Part shown: in pieces, positions 16,589 through 24,235 of the stretch
How the letters are laid out: each line of letters begins with the position of its first letter
Position numbering within the stretch: the first letter of the stretch is position 1
Assembly: GCF_000425385.1 (NCBI RefSeq)
Contig: NZ_KE384357.1
Span: forward strand, 84,579 to 148,578
Length of the DNA: 64,000 bases
Source: Pseudoduganella violaceinigra DSM 15887
GTDB taxonomy: Bacteria; Pseudomonadota; Gammaproteobacteria; Burkholderiales; Burkholderiaceae_D
Reading direction: 5' to 3'
Translations under genes and position numbers: made by a program
Notes under the pieces: model-generated
Database searches by the model: none
Told to the model about the DNA's origin: nothing
Seen by the model: only the letters and a program-made list of their open reading frames with translations

Positions 16589-17041
16589 TCAGGACGGGCG
16601 CAATTTCTGACTTGCCCAATAGCCGTAATCGACGTGGATGTTTTCCATCAGTGTGACCAGGTCAGTGGTCTGGCTGGACAACAAGAGCGCCCACTGCGAT
16701 ACAAGATTGCACTGCTTCTCCGCCAGTTTGGACATGGTATTGGCATGGCGGATCTGCGCCGCGTCGTTGGCCAGGATTTCGCAGCCTTTGCTCCAGTTCA
16801 GGTTTTGCTGGTTCAGGCGCCGCATGACCGCCGCCTGCAGCTGCATCCACTCGCCCCACACCACAGGGTCGCCGATGCGGGTGACAAGGCCCGCCGACAG
16901 CATGCCATTGTGCAGCATGCGCGTTACCTGGCGCTGCATCAGGGTGCCGGTATTGGCCGCGCCATCGAGCGGCACAAGCGCCTTGGATTCGCCAGGCTTA
17001 TCGATGGAATTCATGCCGACGGAAATGGGAAGTTTGCTCAT
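16589..17041 (-). CDS. Phasin-like small protein
   Basis: A 150-residue soluble, mostly helical protein with no signal peptide. ATG 17041 follows GGAG. The amphipathic pattern (QAAVMRRLNQQNLNWSKGCEILAND) and its position 17 bases after a PHB depolymerase gene suggest a polyhydroxyalkanoate granule-associated protein. I do not see a clear phasin signature, so this rests mainly on context. Confidence 0.5.
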   Translation of the reverse strand: MSKLPISVGMNSIDKPGESKALVPLDGAANTGTLMQRQVTRMLHNGMLSAGLVTRIGDPVVWGEWMQLQAAVMRRLNQQNLNWSKGCEILANDAAQIRHANTMSKLAEKQCNLVSQWALLLSSQTTDLVTLMENIHVDYGYWASQKLRPS

Positions 17042-17058
17042 ATCGTCTCCAATAGCAA

Positions 17059-18138
17059 TCAGGCGCAAAGCCGGTCGAGCATGGCGTGGATCGCCTTGAT
17101 CTGCACCGCTTCGCGCGAATAATAATCGGGAACCTCGGGATTGCGGCTGGTGTAGCCCCACCAATCCCAGCAACCGTCTGGATTCTGGATCTCGCCGTTG
17201 TCCGTGCCTTCCGCCTGCGGATAAAGCACGATGATGTCATTGCTTTCGGCGATGTGGTTATAGCCGGTGGTGGTGAAATAGCGGTTGCCGTAAGGCGGCT
17301 GGTTAGCGATGTCCGCCCGGCCGTTGACGTAATCGGTGTAGTTGTAGCCCTGTTTGCATCCATGCAGGGCGATGTGCACCCGGGGCTCCTTCGCGCGGCC
17401 CGCGACGACATTCGATGGGATGTAGATGTAGCCGAAGCGGCTCATGCTGGCCCGGTCTTCGTCGCCGGCAAAGAACTCGGTCTGGTCAAAGCGAAGCAGC
17501 TCTCCCGCCAGATGCTCCGCCGCCGGCCGCACATCGCTGTAAATATGACGCAGGATGTCATGCGACTGCATAAACCCGCCGTTGTTGATATAGGGCGGCT
17601 GGTTGGTGGCAAGCTCCGAATCCTCGGGATTGTTCGTTATGATGCTGTGCCCCGCGGGCACGCTGTCATGGTAGACGATGTTCGCAGGCTTCACGCCCAG
17701 CAGCTCGTAGAACTTGCGCGTCCGCGACACCACATCCGATTCAACCACATCATCCTGGCTGCCGGTGAAAATATAAAGCCTGTCATCGGCCAGGTTCGCG
17801 ACCTCGTCGATCTTCCCGGCCCTTGCGGTTTCATGGGCCAGTTCGGCCAGCCTTTGCGCATCGGGCGACACCTGTGGAATCAGGGGATTCATGCAGATAT
17901 ACAGGGAGTTCTCAATGCATGCATCTTCCGCGGTCATCAAGGCCGACGAGCGGAAAGTCTCCGAGCACCGGAAAGGCCCACCCGCGATGATGCCCGCCCC
18001 CGCAAAGCTCGCCGAATGAGCGAGGTGCAACTGCACCGTCATGAAGGCCCCCGACGATAAGCCGGAGATCGAATTGTTTCGCCTGGATGCCTTGTACGAG
18101 CCGAGTTGGACAATCTTGCTGCTGGAGCTTGCCACCAT
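17059..18138 (-). CDS. Intracellular short-chain PHA (PHB) depolymerase
   Basis: A 359-residue alpha/beta hydrolase of the polyhydroxybutyrate depolymerase family. The lipase box GLSSG gives nucleophile Ser28. The Asp lies in GSQDDVV and the His in VPAGHSI. HGCKQG is the oxyanion-hole histidine motif, and CWDWWGY is typical of the type 2 catalytic domain. No signal peptide or substrate-binding domain is present, so it resembles the intracellular PhaZd enzymes that mobilise stored PHB. ATG 18138 has a strong AGGAGG. The phasin-like gene follows on the same strand. Confidence 0.83.
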   Translation of the reverse strand: MVASSSSKIVQLGSYKASRRNNSISGLSSGAFMTVQLHLAHSASFAGAGIIAGGPFRCSETFRSSALMTAEDACIENSLYICMNPLIPQVSPDAQRLAELAHETARAGKIDEVANLADDRLYIFTGSQDDVVESDVVSRTRKFYELLGVKPANIVYHDSVPAGHSIITNNPEDSELATNQPPYINNGGFMQSHDILRHIYSDVRPAAEHLAGELLRFDQTEFFAGDEDRASMSRFGYIYIPSNVVAGRAKEPRVHIALHGCKQGYNYTDYVNGRADIANQPPYGNRYFTTTGYNHIAESNDIIVLYPQAEGTDNGEIQNPDGCWDWWGYTSRNPEVPDYYSREAVQIKAIHAMLDRLCA

Positions 18139-18388
18139 GCTGAGCCTCCTAATGAGCAACTTGTTGATTGAATGGGGGAAACGCCGCGACGGCGTCAGGC
18201 GACTATAGCTGCGCGTGGGATATTGGCAATTGAGCTCGCGCAAACTCATTGACTGAGAACAGTTGCGGCTGCGCCCAGCTTAGCAGCCGGCCATGCGGCA
18301 AAGTTGCGCGCTTTGTCACGCGCTGCATGAACTTTTCTCACCGCATGACAACTGATGCTGATTGAAGTACACCTGCTGGCGCAGGCCC

Positions 18389-18763
18389 CTATCCGACGCG
18401 GGCAACCTGCCCCGCAACGATACGCCAGCGCTCGCCATCGCGTTTCCATAGACGGGTATAGGCGTATGTGCCATCGATCGCCATGCTATCGAAATGGCCG
18501 ACCAGAGCGGCTTTCATGGCCGTAAAGATGAAGGTATCGAGCGGAACGGCCTGCAGCGACAGGACGCTCAAGGCTTGCAACTTCAAGCGCCGCTTCCGAT
18601 GCGAAAAGAGATCATCGCTTTTGGACACCTGATCGCCAGTCGGTCCGATAAAAATGAGAGCGTCATCAAGCAGTGTTTCAAGCGCATCGACATCATTGGA
18701 TAACATTGCCGTGCGCAGCGCTTCCTCATACGGTTCAATCGTTTTCAAGTAGTCCATTTCCAC
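18389..18763 (-). CDS. SnoaL/NTF2-like protein (DUF4440 type)
   Basis: A 124-residue single-domain protein of the nuclear-transport-factor-2 fold: an N-terminal helix pair (YEEALRTAMLSNDVDALETLL), the strand LIFIGPTGD and the closing RLWKRDGERWRIVAGQ. The family includes ketosteroid isomerases, but most DUF4440 members have no assigned reaction. GTG 18763 follows GGAGG by five bases. It stands alone, about 125 bp from the divergent kinase gene. Confidence 0.75.
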   Translation of the reverse strand: MEMDYLKTIEPYEEALRTAMLSNDVDALETLLDDALIFIGPTGDQVSKSDDLFSHRKRRLKLQALSVLSLQAVPLDTFIFTAMKAALVGHFDSMAIDGTYAYTRLWKRDGERWRIVAGQVARVG

Positions 18764-18888
18764 ATCGTCCTCCGTTCCAAGTACGTTAATTGCTTACTGG
18801 CCAGCCACTCGGCCTTGCAAGAGCAATATAATTGATTTATGCTTGATTACTCAAGTATAAATCAAACATTTAGGAATCCATTACAGAT

Positions 18889-19389
18889 ATGAATACTCAT
18901 CAGCAAGTCGCTCATCTTGTCTTTGGGCCCACCGCCGCCGGGAAGTCCACCTTCGCAAGGACGCTGGCAGCGGAGACGAACGGCGTTCGATTCGCCATTG
19001 ACGAATGGATGCTGGCCTTGTTCGCCAGCGATGCGCCGGACAGCATGGATCTTGCCTGGATAATGCCCCGCGTGGCGCGGTGCCAGGCGCAGATCTGGTC
19101 GGTTGCTGAGCAAATCCTTGGAACGGGGACCGCCGTCGTGTTAGAGCTCGGCCTGTTGCAGAAGCTTGAGCGGGCGGCCATCAAAACCAAGGTGGAGAAA
19201 GCCGGATATACCGCGGTATTCCACTTTATCGATGCCGATCTGGAGACGCGCAGACAGCGGGTCTTGCGCAGAAACGTCGAGAAAGGCGCAAGCTACTCGT
19301 TCGACGTCACGCCGGCCATGTTCTCAGCGATGGAGGGATACTTTGAGCGCCCATCGGAAGACGAGCTTTTGGCACTCGAGATCCGTTGA
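18889..19389 (+). CDS. AAA_33-type P-loop kinase
   Basis: A 166-residue ATP-binding protein with Walker A GPTAAGKST at residues 13-21, a following DEWM motif (about 38-41) and an Arg-rich lid (ETRRQRVLRRNVEKG, about 120-134), as in zeta-toxin and shikimate-kinase-like P-loop kinases. The substrate is unknown. There is no adjacent antitoxin-sized gene, so a free-standing small-molecule kinase is more likely than a toxin. Confidence 0.8.
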   Translation: MNTHQQVAHLVFGPTAAGKSTFARTLAAETNGVRFAIDEWMLALFASDAPDSMDLAWIMPRVARCQAQIWSVAEQILGTGTAVVLELGLLQKLERAAIKTKVEKAGYTAVFHFIDADLETRRQRVLRRNVEKGASYSFDVTPAMFSAMEGYFERPSEDELLALEIR

Positions 19390-19464
19390 AGCTTGCTCAG
19401 GATTCCACCAGGCCCTCGCCGCACACGCTGGTTCGGCGCCGGAGGGTTCCCCCGCAAATCATGA

Positions 19465-20025
19465 TTAGCCAAGCGCACGCCGGTAATGCATGGCGACCGC
19501 GCCGTTGCTAAGCGGCTTCGCCGAGACCAATGCAAGCCGTCTTGTGCTGGGTAAGCCGCTTTGGTACAGGGTCGGCCCGTGGCCGGCGATCCTCGGGTGA
19601 ACGAGGAAGATGTACTCGTCGATCAGATCCAGCCGGTCCAACTCGGTCGCCAGCTTCCCGCTACCGAGAAGCACCCCAGCCGGGGTCGCGTCCTTGAGCA
19701 TTTGCACACCCGTGAGCAGGTCGCCAGCGATGTGATGGCTGTTCGTCCAAGGGAAGTCCGCACGCGTTGACGACACCACGTATTTCGACTTGGTCTCAAG
19801 CTTGAGCGCCCATTCGAGCAGCGCCGGCGGTGCCTCCACATCGCCGCGCGCGACTGCCGGCCAGTAGCTTTCCATCATCTCGTATGTGGCACGGCCCCAT
19901 AGCATCGCCCCGCTCTTGTCCATTAGGCGGGTGAAGAAGGCGTGCGTCTCGTCGTCGGCAATTCCCTCCTGGTGGTCGACGCAGCCATCCAGGGTAACAT
20001 TGAGGCTGAAGGTAAGCAGTCCCAT
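19465..20025 (-). CDS. Dihydrofolate-reductase-like (RibD C-terminal) protein
   Basis: A 186-residue protein of the RibD_C/DHFR-like fold: opening FSLNVTLDGCVD, central WGRATYEMMESYWP, and GSGKLATELDRLDLIDEY, which matches the family's NADPH-binding region. These are often annotated as dihydrofolate reductase family proteins but lack the folate-specific residues; the substrate is unknown. ATG 20025 has AAGGA upstream and is preferred over an earlier in-frame start. Confidence 0.8.
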   Translation of the reverse strand: MGLLTFSLNVTLDGCVDHQEGIADDETHAFFTRLMDKSGAMLWGRATYEMMESYWPAVARGDVEAPPALLEWALKLETKSKYVVSSTRADFPWTNSHHIAGDLLTGVQMLKDATPAGVLLGSGKLATELDRLDLIDEYIFLVHPRIAGHGPTLYQSGLPSTRRLALVSAKPLSNGAVAMHYRRALG

Positions 20026-20074
20026 GCGAGTATCCTTCGAAGTAGACAGCCCGTTGGCCGGATAGCACCGGACG

Positions 20075-20284
20075 TCAAGCGAGCGATGAGGACAAGTCTT
20101 CAATACAGCTCAATGTAACATCCGCCGTCTGCCCTGGTTCAACCTTGTCCTGTGGTTCGGGGATCGCGATAGCGCAAGTAAGCTCTCCTTTGGCGCCGGC
20201 AAAGCGCAACTGCGGCCGGTAGAAAGGAGAGAAAAGAATCGGCGCGATCAGCCGCACCAGCACTTGAGGCAAAGCCTGCGGCAA
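20075..20284 (-). pseudogene. Remnant of a small EF-Tu-domain-like protein
   Basis: The frame reads about 65 residues including FYRPQLRFAGAKGEL, AIAIPEP and VEPGQTADVTLSCIED. This recalls the domain-III-like fold of small elongation-factor-Tu-related proteins of unknown function. Both the expected N-terminal strand and the C-terminal GGR-type strand are missing and no ribosome site is visible, so it looks like a gene fragment. Identification is by eye and tentative. Confidence 0.35.
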
Positions 20285-20385
20285 AGGTCATCGGCGCACT
20301 ATGAAGATGAAGTTTCATATGATTTTATTCGACCAGATTTTCGAAAACAGAGGGGCTGCATACGAGAGGGCGCATGTTTGCGCCA

Positions 20386-20664
20386 CTACGTTACCCGTGC
20401 TGAATGTCTCTGCGATGGAGACAAAGACTGCTTGCCAGCGATGGTGGCCTCGCCCCTCAGTGTCTGAGTGAACCCGCTCGCTTGAAATGAAATGAGGCTA
20501 TTCGGGGACCAGTTGATTTCGATCTTCCAGCTGAATGACGTGTAGCCGTTCGGGTAGCTTATGACGCTTCTTTGAATCTCGTGAATTGTCATAGCTTGAA
20601 ACGCTGCTGTAGCGGCCGCGTAGTCGACAGATAGCACCAAGTCCGTCACTTCGTGAAATATCAA
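20386..20664 (-). pseudogene. 5'-truncated hypothetical protein gene
   Basis: The frame encodes FHEVTDLVLSVDY, EIQRSVISYPNGY, FSWKIEINW and SFQASGFTQTLRGE, coherent protein sequence resembling a family of roughly 150-residue uncharacterised proteins. The same frame continues upstream to about 20771 (YIANLAPKGGGDSFKFKVAPAN) without any ATG or GTG and meets a TGA at the end of the next gene. A start and about 40 residues appear to be lost, so it is probably decayed; a TTG at 20664 is the only usable start. Confidence 0.45.
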
Positions 20665-20777
20665 ATTCGCCGGAGCGACTTTGAACTTGAACGAATCACC
20701 GCCGCCTTTCGGCGCGAGGTTGGCAATATAACATGCGCAACGGCGAGAAAGTATGCCGACTGCCTTTGTGACCTGCT

Positions 20778-21344
20778 CTAGTTGCGAGCCTCATATAGCT
20801 GCATTCCTTCAATCTGGTAATCGTCAACGCTGCCGGAGTCAGTGCCGACATAAGCGGCTCCTTTAAGTGCCAATTGGCGCAGACGTCCGGCCTCGCTGCA
20901 AAGACTCAGAAAGTCTTCTTGACGCGAATAGCTGCCTTCCTCTCCCTGCGCAACAATCCCCGCCTCGCCGTGCGGGCGATTCCACCGCTTCTTTAATAGA
21001 TAATGGCCGCCGCGATGGAAAGTGATTTCGACAGTTTGAATTCCGTCGACGCCTATCAGCTTGAAAAGCCTCGTAAATCTACTCGTTCGCCAAGACGCCA
21101 TGAACAGGCGCGGTAGAACCCAGAGGAAACACAAGGTGCCGATATCGAAAACCCACGGAAGTATGAGCGTCCATCGGGGTTGCGATGCATCGACCAAGCA
21201 TTTACTCAGGAGTAAAGGTCCGATGAACGGCATATACACGCCAGATACGTGGCGCCCGGAACGCGCCGCCAGTAAGCTGAGTCCAAGAGTAACCCAGCTA
21301 GTTATTGGGAAAAGCAGTCCCAGAAGCAGCAAGACTAAAGACAT
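20778..21344 (-). CDS. Membrane protein of unknown function
   Basis: A 188-residue protein with three predicted helices in its first 90 residues (near 3-25, 38-50 and 58-80) and a soluble C-terminal half rich in charged and aromatic residues (TFHRGGHYLLKKRWNRPHGEAG). I do not recognise the family. It lies immediately upstream of the truncated gene at 20386 on the same strand, and its stop overlaps that frame, so the two may once have formed a pair. Local GC is lower than in the surrounding core regions, suggesting acquisition. Confidence 0.6.
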   Translation of the reverse strand: MSLVLLLLGLLFPITSWVTLGLSLLAARSGRHVSGVYMPFIGPLLLSKCLVDASQPRWTLILPWVFDIGTLCFLWVLPRLFMASWRTSRFTRLFKLIGVDGIQTVEITFHRGGHYLLKKRWNRPHGEAGIVAQGEEGSYSRQEDFLSLCSEAGRLRQLALKGAAYVGTDSGSVDDYQIEGMQLYEARN

Positions 21345-21408
21345 TATTGAGTTCGATATAGTGAAGTGGACTGTATCTTGCCTGACGGCGCGTCAGCATA
21401 TCATTCGC

Positions 21409-22068
21409 TCAAGTCTTACCGGCAGATGCCTCGGCCGTGTTAAATGCCAACTGGGCCGCGAAGGCGCGTTTGTACGCGGGACGCGCCTCGCCGCGGGCAA
21501 CGTAGGCCATAAGACGGGGGAATTCATGCAAGATGCCCGATGGCTTCAGCCTGAGCAGCACAGACACCATAAGCAGGTCGCCCGCGCTGAACTCACCGTC
21601 CAGCCATTCGGCATCGCCCAGGCGTGCCGAGAGTTGCGCCAGCCGATGACGGATACGATCCACGATCAAGGGCAGTCGCTCTTTACTCCACGGCTTGTTC
21701 CCTTCCTGGAATTTTGCGGTGACTAGCTCGAGGATCGGTGGTTCCACCGTGTTAAGTGCAGCGAAAACCCAAGTGATGGCCCTCGCCCTGGAGCCGGCAT
21801 CCTGTGGCAACAAGCCCGGATGATGCGAGGCGATATGGAAAACAATCGCGCCCGATTCGAAGAGCTGAAGGCCGTCCTCTTCGTAGGTCGGTATCTGTCC
21901 AAAAGGATGGATGGCCAGATGCGCCCGCTCCTTCATCGCGGCGAACGAAACTGGACGCACCGCGTAAGACTGGCCGGTTTCTTCAAGCGCCCAGCGAACC
22001 CGCGTATCGCGCGCCAGCCCCATGCCGCCGTCCGGCGAGCGTTCGAAGGCAGTAATGGTAACAGTCAT
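21409..22068 (-). CDS. Glutathione S-transferase family protein
   Basis: A 219-residue protein with an N-terminal thioredoxin-like GST domain (RVRWALEETGQSYAVRPVSF; FGQIPTYEEDGLQLFESGAI gives the cis-Pro and Glu-Ser glutathione-binding positions) and an all-helical C-terminal domain (LDGEFSAGDLLMVSVLLRL). Likely conjugates glutathione to electrophiles; substrate unknown. Single gene with its own upstream gap. Confidence 0.87.
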   Translation of the reverse strand: MTVTITAFERSPDGGMGLARDTRVRWALEETGQSYAVRPVSFAAMKERAHLAIHPFGQIPTYEEDGLQLFESGAIVFHIASHHPGLLPQDAGSRARAITWVFAALNTVEPPILELVTAKFQEGNKPWSKERLPLIVDRIRHRLAQLSARLGDAEWLDGEFSAGDLLMVSVLLRLKPSGILHEFPRLMAYVARGEARPAYKRAFAAQLAFNTAEASAGKT

Positions 22069-22433
22069 TGCATTCTCCTGATAGTCACGGGTAACCGAGG
22101 CCCCCTTCAGTAATTACGACGAATGGCCCTGCGCCAGATCGACATGTCCGCCTTACAAGCCGACTTTAAATTGTGTCGGCTCAAACTTGATCTCATATAT
22201 TGAAGTTGAGGATCCAGCGCTAAGGTGTTCCCCATATGCCGCGGCTGAGCACGGTGAGACATAACTTGATCTTAGTTATTGCCTCGTCTGCATGGCATCA
22301 ACCGAAATGTACAGCGAGCCTGTGGCGCTCGGTTTTGCAGGCTCCAGGCTTGTGAGCAATCTTAGTCCGGCTCGCATCAAAGGATATGGATAGAGCAAAC
22401 TGGCCCACACCAAATCGGAGAAGGTCGTATTTT
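22069..22433. other. Intergenic stretch, nothing recognised
   Basis: About 365 bases between the GST start and the aqpS stop. I see no coherent protein, no RNA gene and no strong hairpin with a T tract on either strand. Confidence 0.5.
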
Positions 22434-23159
22434 TTAGTGCTTGTTGAGGGTTTCAGCGAAATCGCCAGGAGCTACGGTTCCGGCCACGGTCGTATCGGCT
22501 TTCGAGTGAGGATATAGCCAGCAGAACACTGTGGTCGCCGCAATCATGCCTGCCAGTTGCGCCAGGATGAAACCTGGCGTATCAATGGGACGGATACCGG
22601 CAAAGGTATTGCTCGCCGCCCGAGCCAACGTGACGGCGGGGTTGGCAAACGATGTCGAAGCCGTAAACCAGTAAGCCGATGTTATGTATGCTGCCACGGC
22701 AAAAGGCGTGATGGCGGGCCTGCTGCGCGAACATCCGATGATGACTCCGATTAGGCCGAAGGTGGCAATGAACTCACTCACCCATTGGCCAGCACCGCCG
22801 CGGACATGCACGGAGGCGAAGAAGGTCGGTTCAGCAAACATGGCGTGGGCGGCTGCGACGCCAGAAAATGCCCCCGCTACCTGCGCGAAAATGTAGGGCA
22901 ACACCTCGCCAGCGGGCAGGTTGCGCTGCCAGGCTTCGGACAGCGTGACCGCAGGATTGAAGTGCGCTCCCGAGATGGTGCCGAACATTAGAATCAACGC
23001 CACCAGGCCAGCACCAGTAGCAAGCGAATTGGCCAGCAGCGCAATTGCCATGTTGCCGCCGGCAAGGCGTTCCGCCATGATGCCAGACCCGACCACGACG
23101 GCCAGCAGTAGCATGGTGCCAAGGGCCTCCGCGACGAGGCGTCGAGAAAGCGTCATCAC
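22434..23159 (-). CDS. aqpS: Aquaglyceroporin of the ars operon (AqpS-like)
   Basis: A 241-residue MIP-family channel with six predicted helices and both half-helix motifs, HFNPAVT and FANPAVT. In ars operons that lack ArsB, AqpS lets arsenite produced by ArsC leave the cell down its gradient. It is the last of three overlapping genes arsR-arsC-aqpS. A GTG at 23159 overlaps the arsC TGA stop, with an in-frame ATG at 23156, so translation is probably coupled. No ArsB or Acr3 gene is present nearby. Confidence 0.87.
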   Translation of the reverse strand: MMTLSRRLVAEALGTMLLLAVVVGSGIMAERLAGGNMAIALLANSLATGAGLVALILMFGTISGAHFNPAVTLSEAWQRNLPAGEVLPYIFAQVAGAFSGVAAAHAMFAEPTFFASVHVRGGAGQWVSEFIATFGLIGVIIGCSRSRPAITPFAVAAYITSAYWFTASTSFANPAVTLARAASNTFAGIRPIDTPGFILAQLAGMIAATTVFCWLYPHSKADTTVAGTVAPGDFAETLNKH

Positions 23160-23632
23160 ACTACCTCGCCGATACGATCAAGTTCCGCTTTCATGCGGGC
23201 GCGGTCATGCTTGATTTCCTCCAGCGGCAAGGCAAAGAACATTTCAATTCGCTTGCGCAGGATTCGGTATGCGGCCATAAAGGCCGCATCAATTTCTTCA
23301 TTTGTGCCAGTCGCATGGGCCGGGTCTTCTACGCCCCAGTGGGCGCGCAACACTGGCCCAAGATAAGCTGGGCAGGTTTCACCCGCCGCGCTACCGCAAA
23401 CCGTGATGACGATATCCGGTGTCACCGGCAAGTTGTCCCAGGACTTGCTGTGGTAACCCTTAGTTGAGATGCCTTCGCGTTCGAGCAAAGCCAGGGAGCG
23501 ATGATGGACCTTACCAGCAGGCTTACTGCCTGCGCTGATGGCGTGCCAGCCGACTGGCGCCAAGTGGTTAAAAGTGGCTTCGCCAAGGATTGAGCGGCAG
23601 GAATTTCCAGTGCACAGAATCAGAACGTTCAT
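23156..23632 (-). CDS. arsC: Arsenate reductase, LMW-phosphatase (thioredoxin-coupled) type
   Basis: A 158-residue enzyme that reduces arsenate to arsenite. The phosphate-loop motif CTGNSCRS gives Cys7 and Arg13. Cys79 and Cys87 (VCGSAAGETC) supply the intramolecular disulfide relay of the thioredoxin-dependent ArsC class. The start overlaps the arsR stop by four bases (ATGA) and the stop overlaps the aqpS start. Expression should follow ArsR control. Confidence 0.9.
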   Translation of the reverse strand: MNVLILCTGNSCRSILGEATFNHLAPVGWHAISAGSKPAGKVHHRSLALLEREGISTKGYHSKSWDNLPVTPDIVITVCGSAAGETCPAYLGPVLRAHWGVEDPAHATGTNEEIDAAFMAAYRILRKRIEMFFALPLEEIKHDRARMKAELDRIGEVV

Positions 23633-23952
23633 GGTTTGCAGGACTTAATGGTGGATGAAGTACAGCTTTCGCCGCCGCAGCAGTTTTCGGTGAGGTAGGA
23701 CAGCAAGCCGTTCATCGTGTCGAAGTTCGCACTGTAGATGATGAAGCGACCATCTTGGCGCGCTTCGATAAGCCCAGCGCTGGACAGCTCCTTCAAATGA
23801 AACGTCAGCGACGACGGGGCGATATCCAGCTGCTCGCCGATCTTGCTAGCGGCAAGGCCTTGCGGCCCTGTCTGGACTAAAAGCCGAAACGTGCTGAGCC
23901 GTGACTCATGTGCCAAAGCTGCCAGGGCAGCGACGATGCTTTTGCTTTTCAT
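23629..23952 (-). CDS. arsR: ArsR family arsenic-responsive repressor
   Basis: A 107-residue winged-helix repressor (SKIGEQLDIAPSSLTFHLKELSSAGLI is the recognition helix-turn-helix). Cysteines cluster at the C-terminus (ENCCGGESC and KSC), resembling ArsR proteins that bind arsenite through C-terminal rather than alpha-3 cysteines. First gene of arsR-arsC-aqpS; it probably autoregulates from the promoter just upstream. Confidence 0.88.
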   Translation of the reverse strand: MKSKSIVAALAALAHESRLSTFRLLVQTGPQGLAASKIGEQLDIAPSSLTFHLKELSSAGLIEARQDGRFIIYSANFDTMNGLLSYLTENCCGGESCTSSTIKSCKP

Positions 23953-23992
23953 GGGGATTAACGTTGCCGTTGCTCAGTAGGCTGATTATCGC

Positions 23993-24022
23993 ACGATACT
24001 ATGATATTTCAAGTAATGTCAA
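23993..24022 (-). promoter_or_regulatory. Candidate ars promoter
   Basis: On the minus strand TTGACA (24017-24022) is 18 bases before TATCGT (23993-23998), some 40 bases upstream of arsR. The spacer is AT-rich and partly dyad-like (ATATCATAGTAT), a possible ArsR operator. Supported only by motif and position. Confidence 0.45.
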
Positions 24023-24235
24023 AATAATGCAACGTGTTGATGACCCAAGTTCAGCTGCTGGACCCGGTAAACCGACCTTGTGCTTAATGACGTTCTGAGG
24101 AACACTACGCATGGGGGTGCTCCTAGCGTTCTCACGGCGGTCCGCGGCTCTGTTAAATCGGCCAACCCCACTTTGGCAAGACCCTACTGTACGATCAGAT
24201 CTGAACTGCGACGCCCAACCTCCATGGAGGAGAGC

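Noticed and set aside
18889..19389. Zeta-toxin interpretation of the P-loop kinase
   Set aside because: No antitoxin-sized neighbour and only general AAA_33 features; a small-molecule kinase is simpler.
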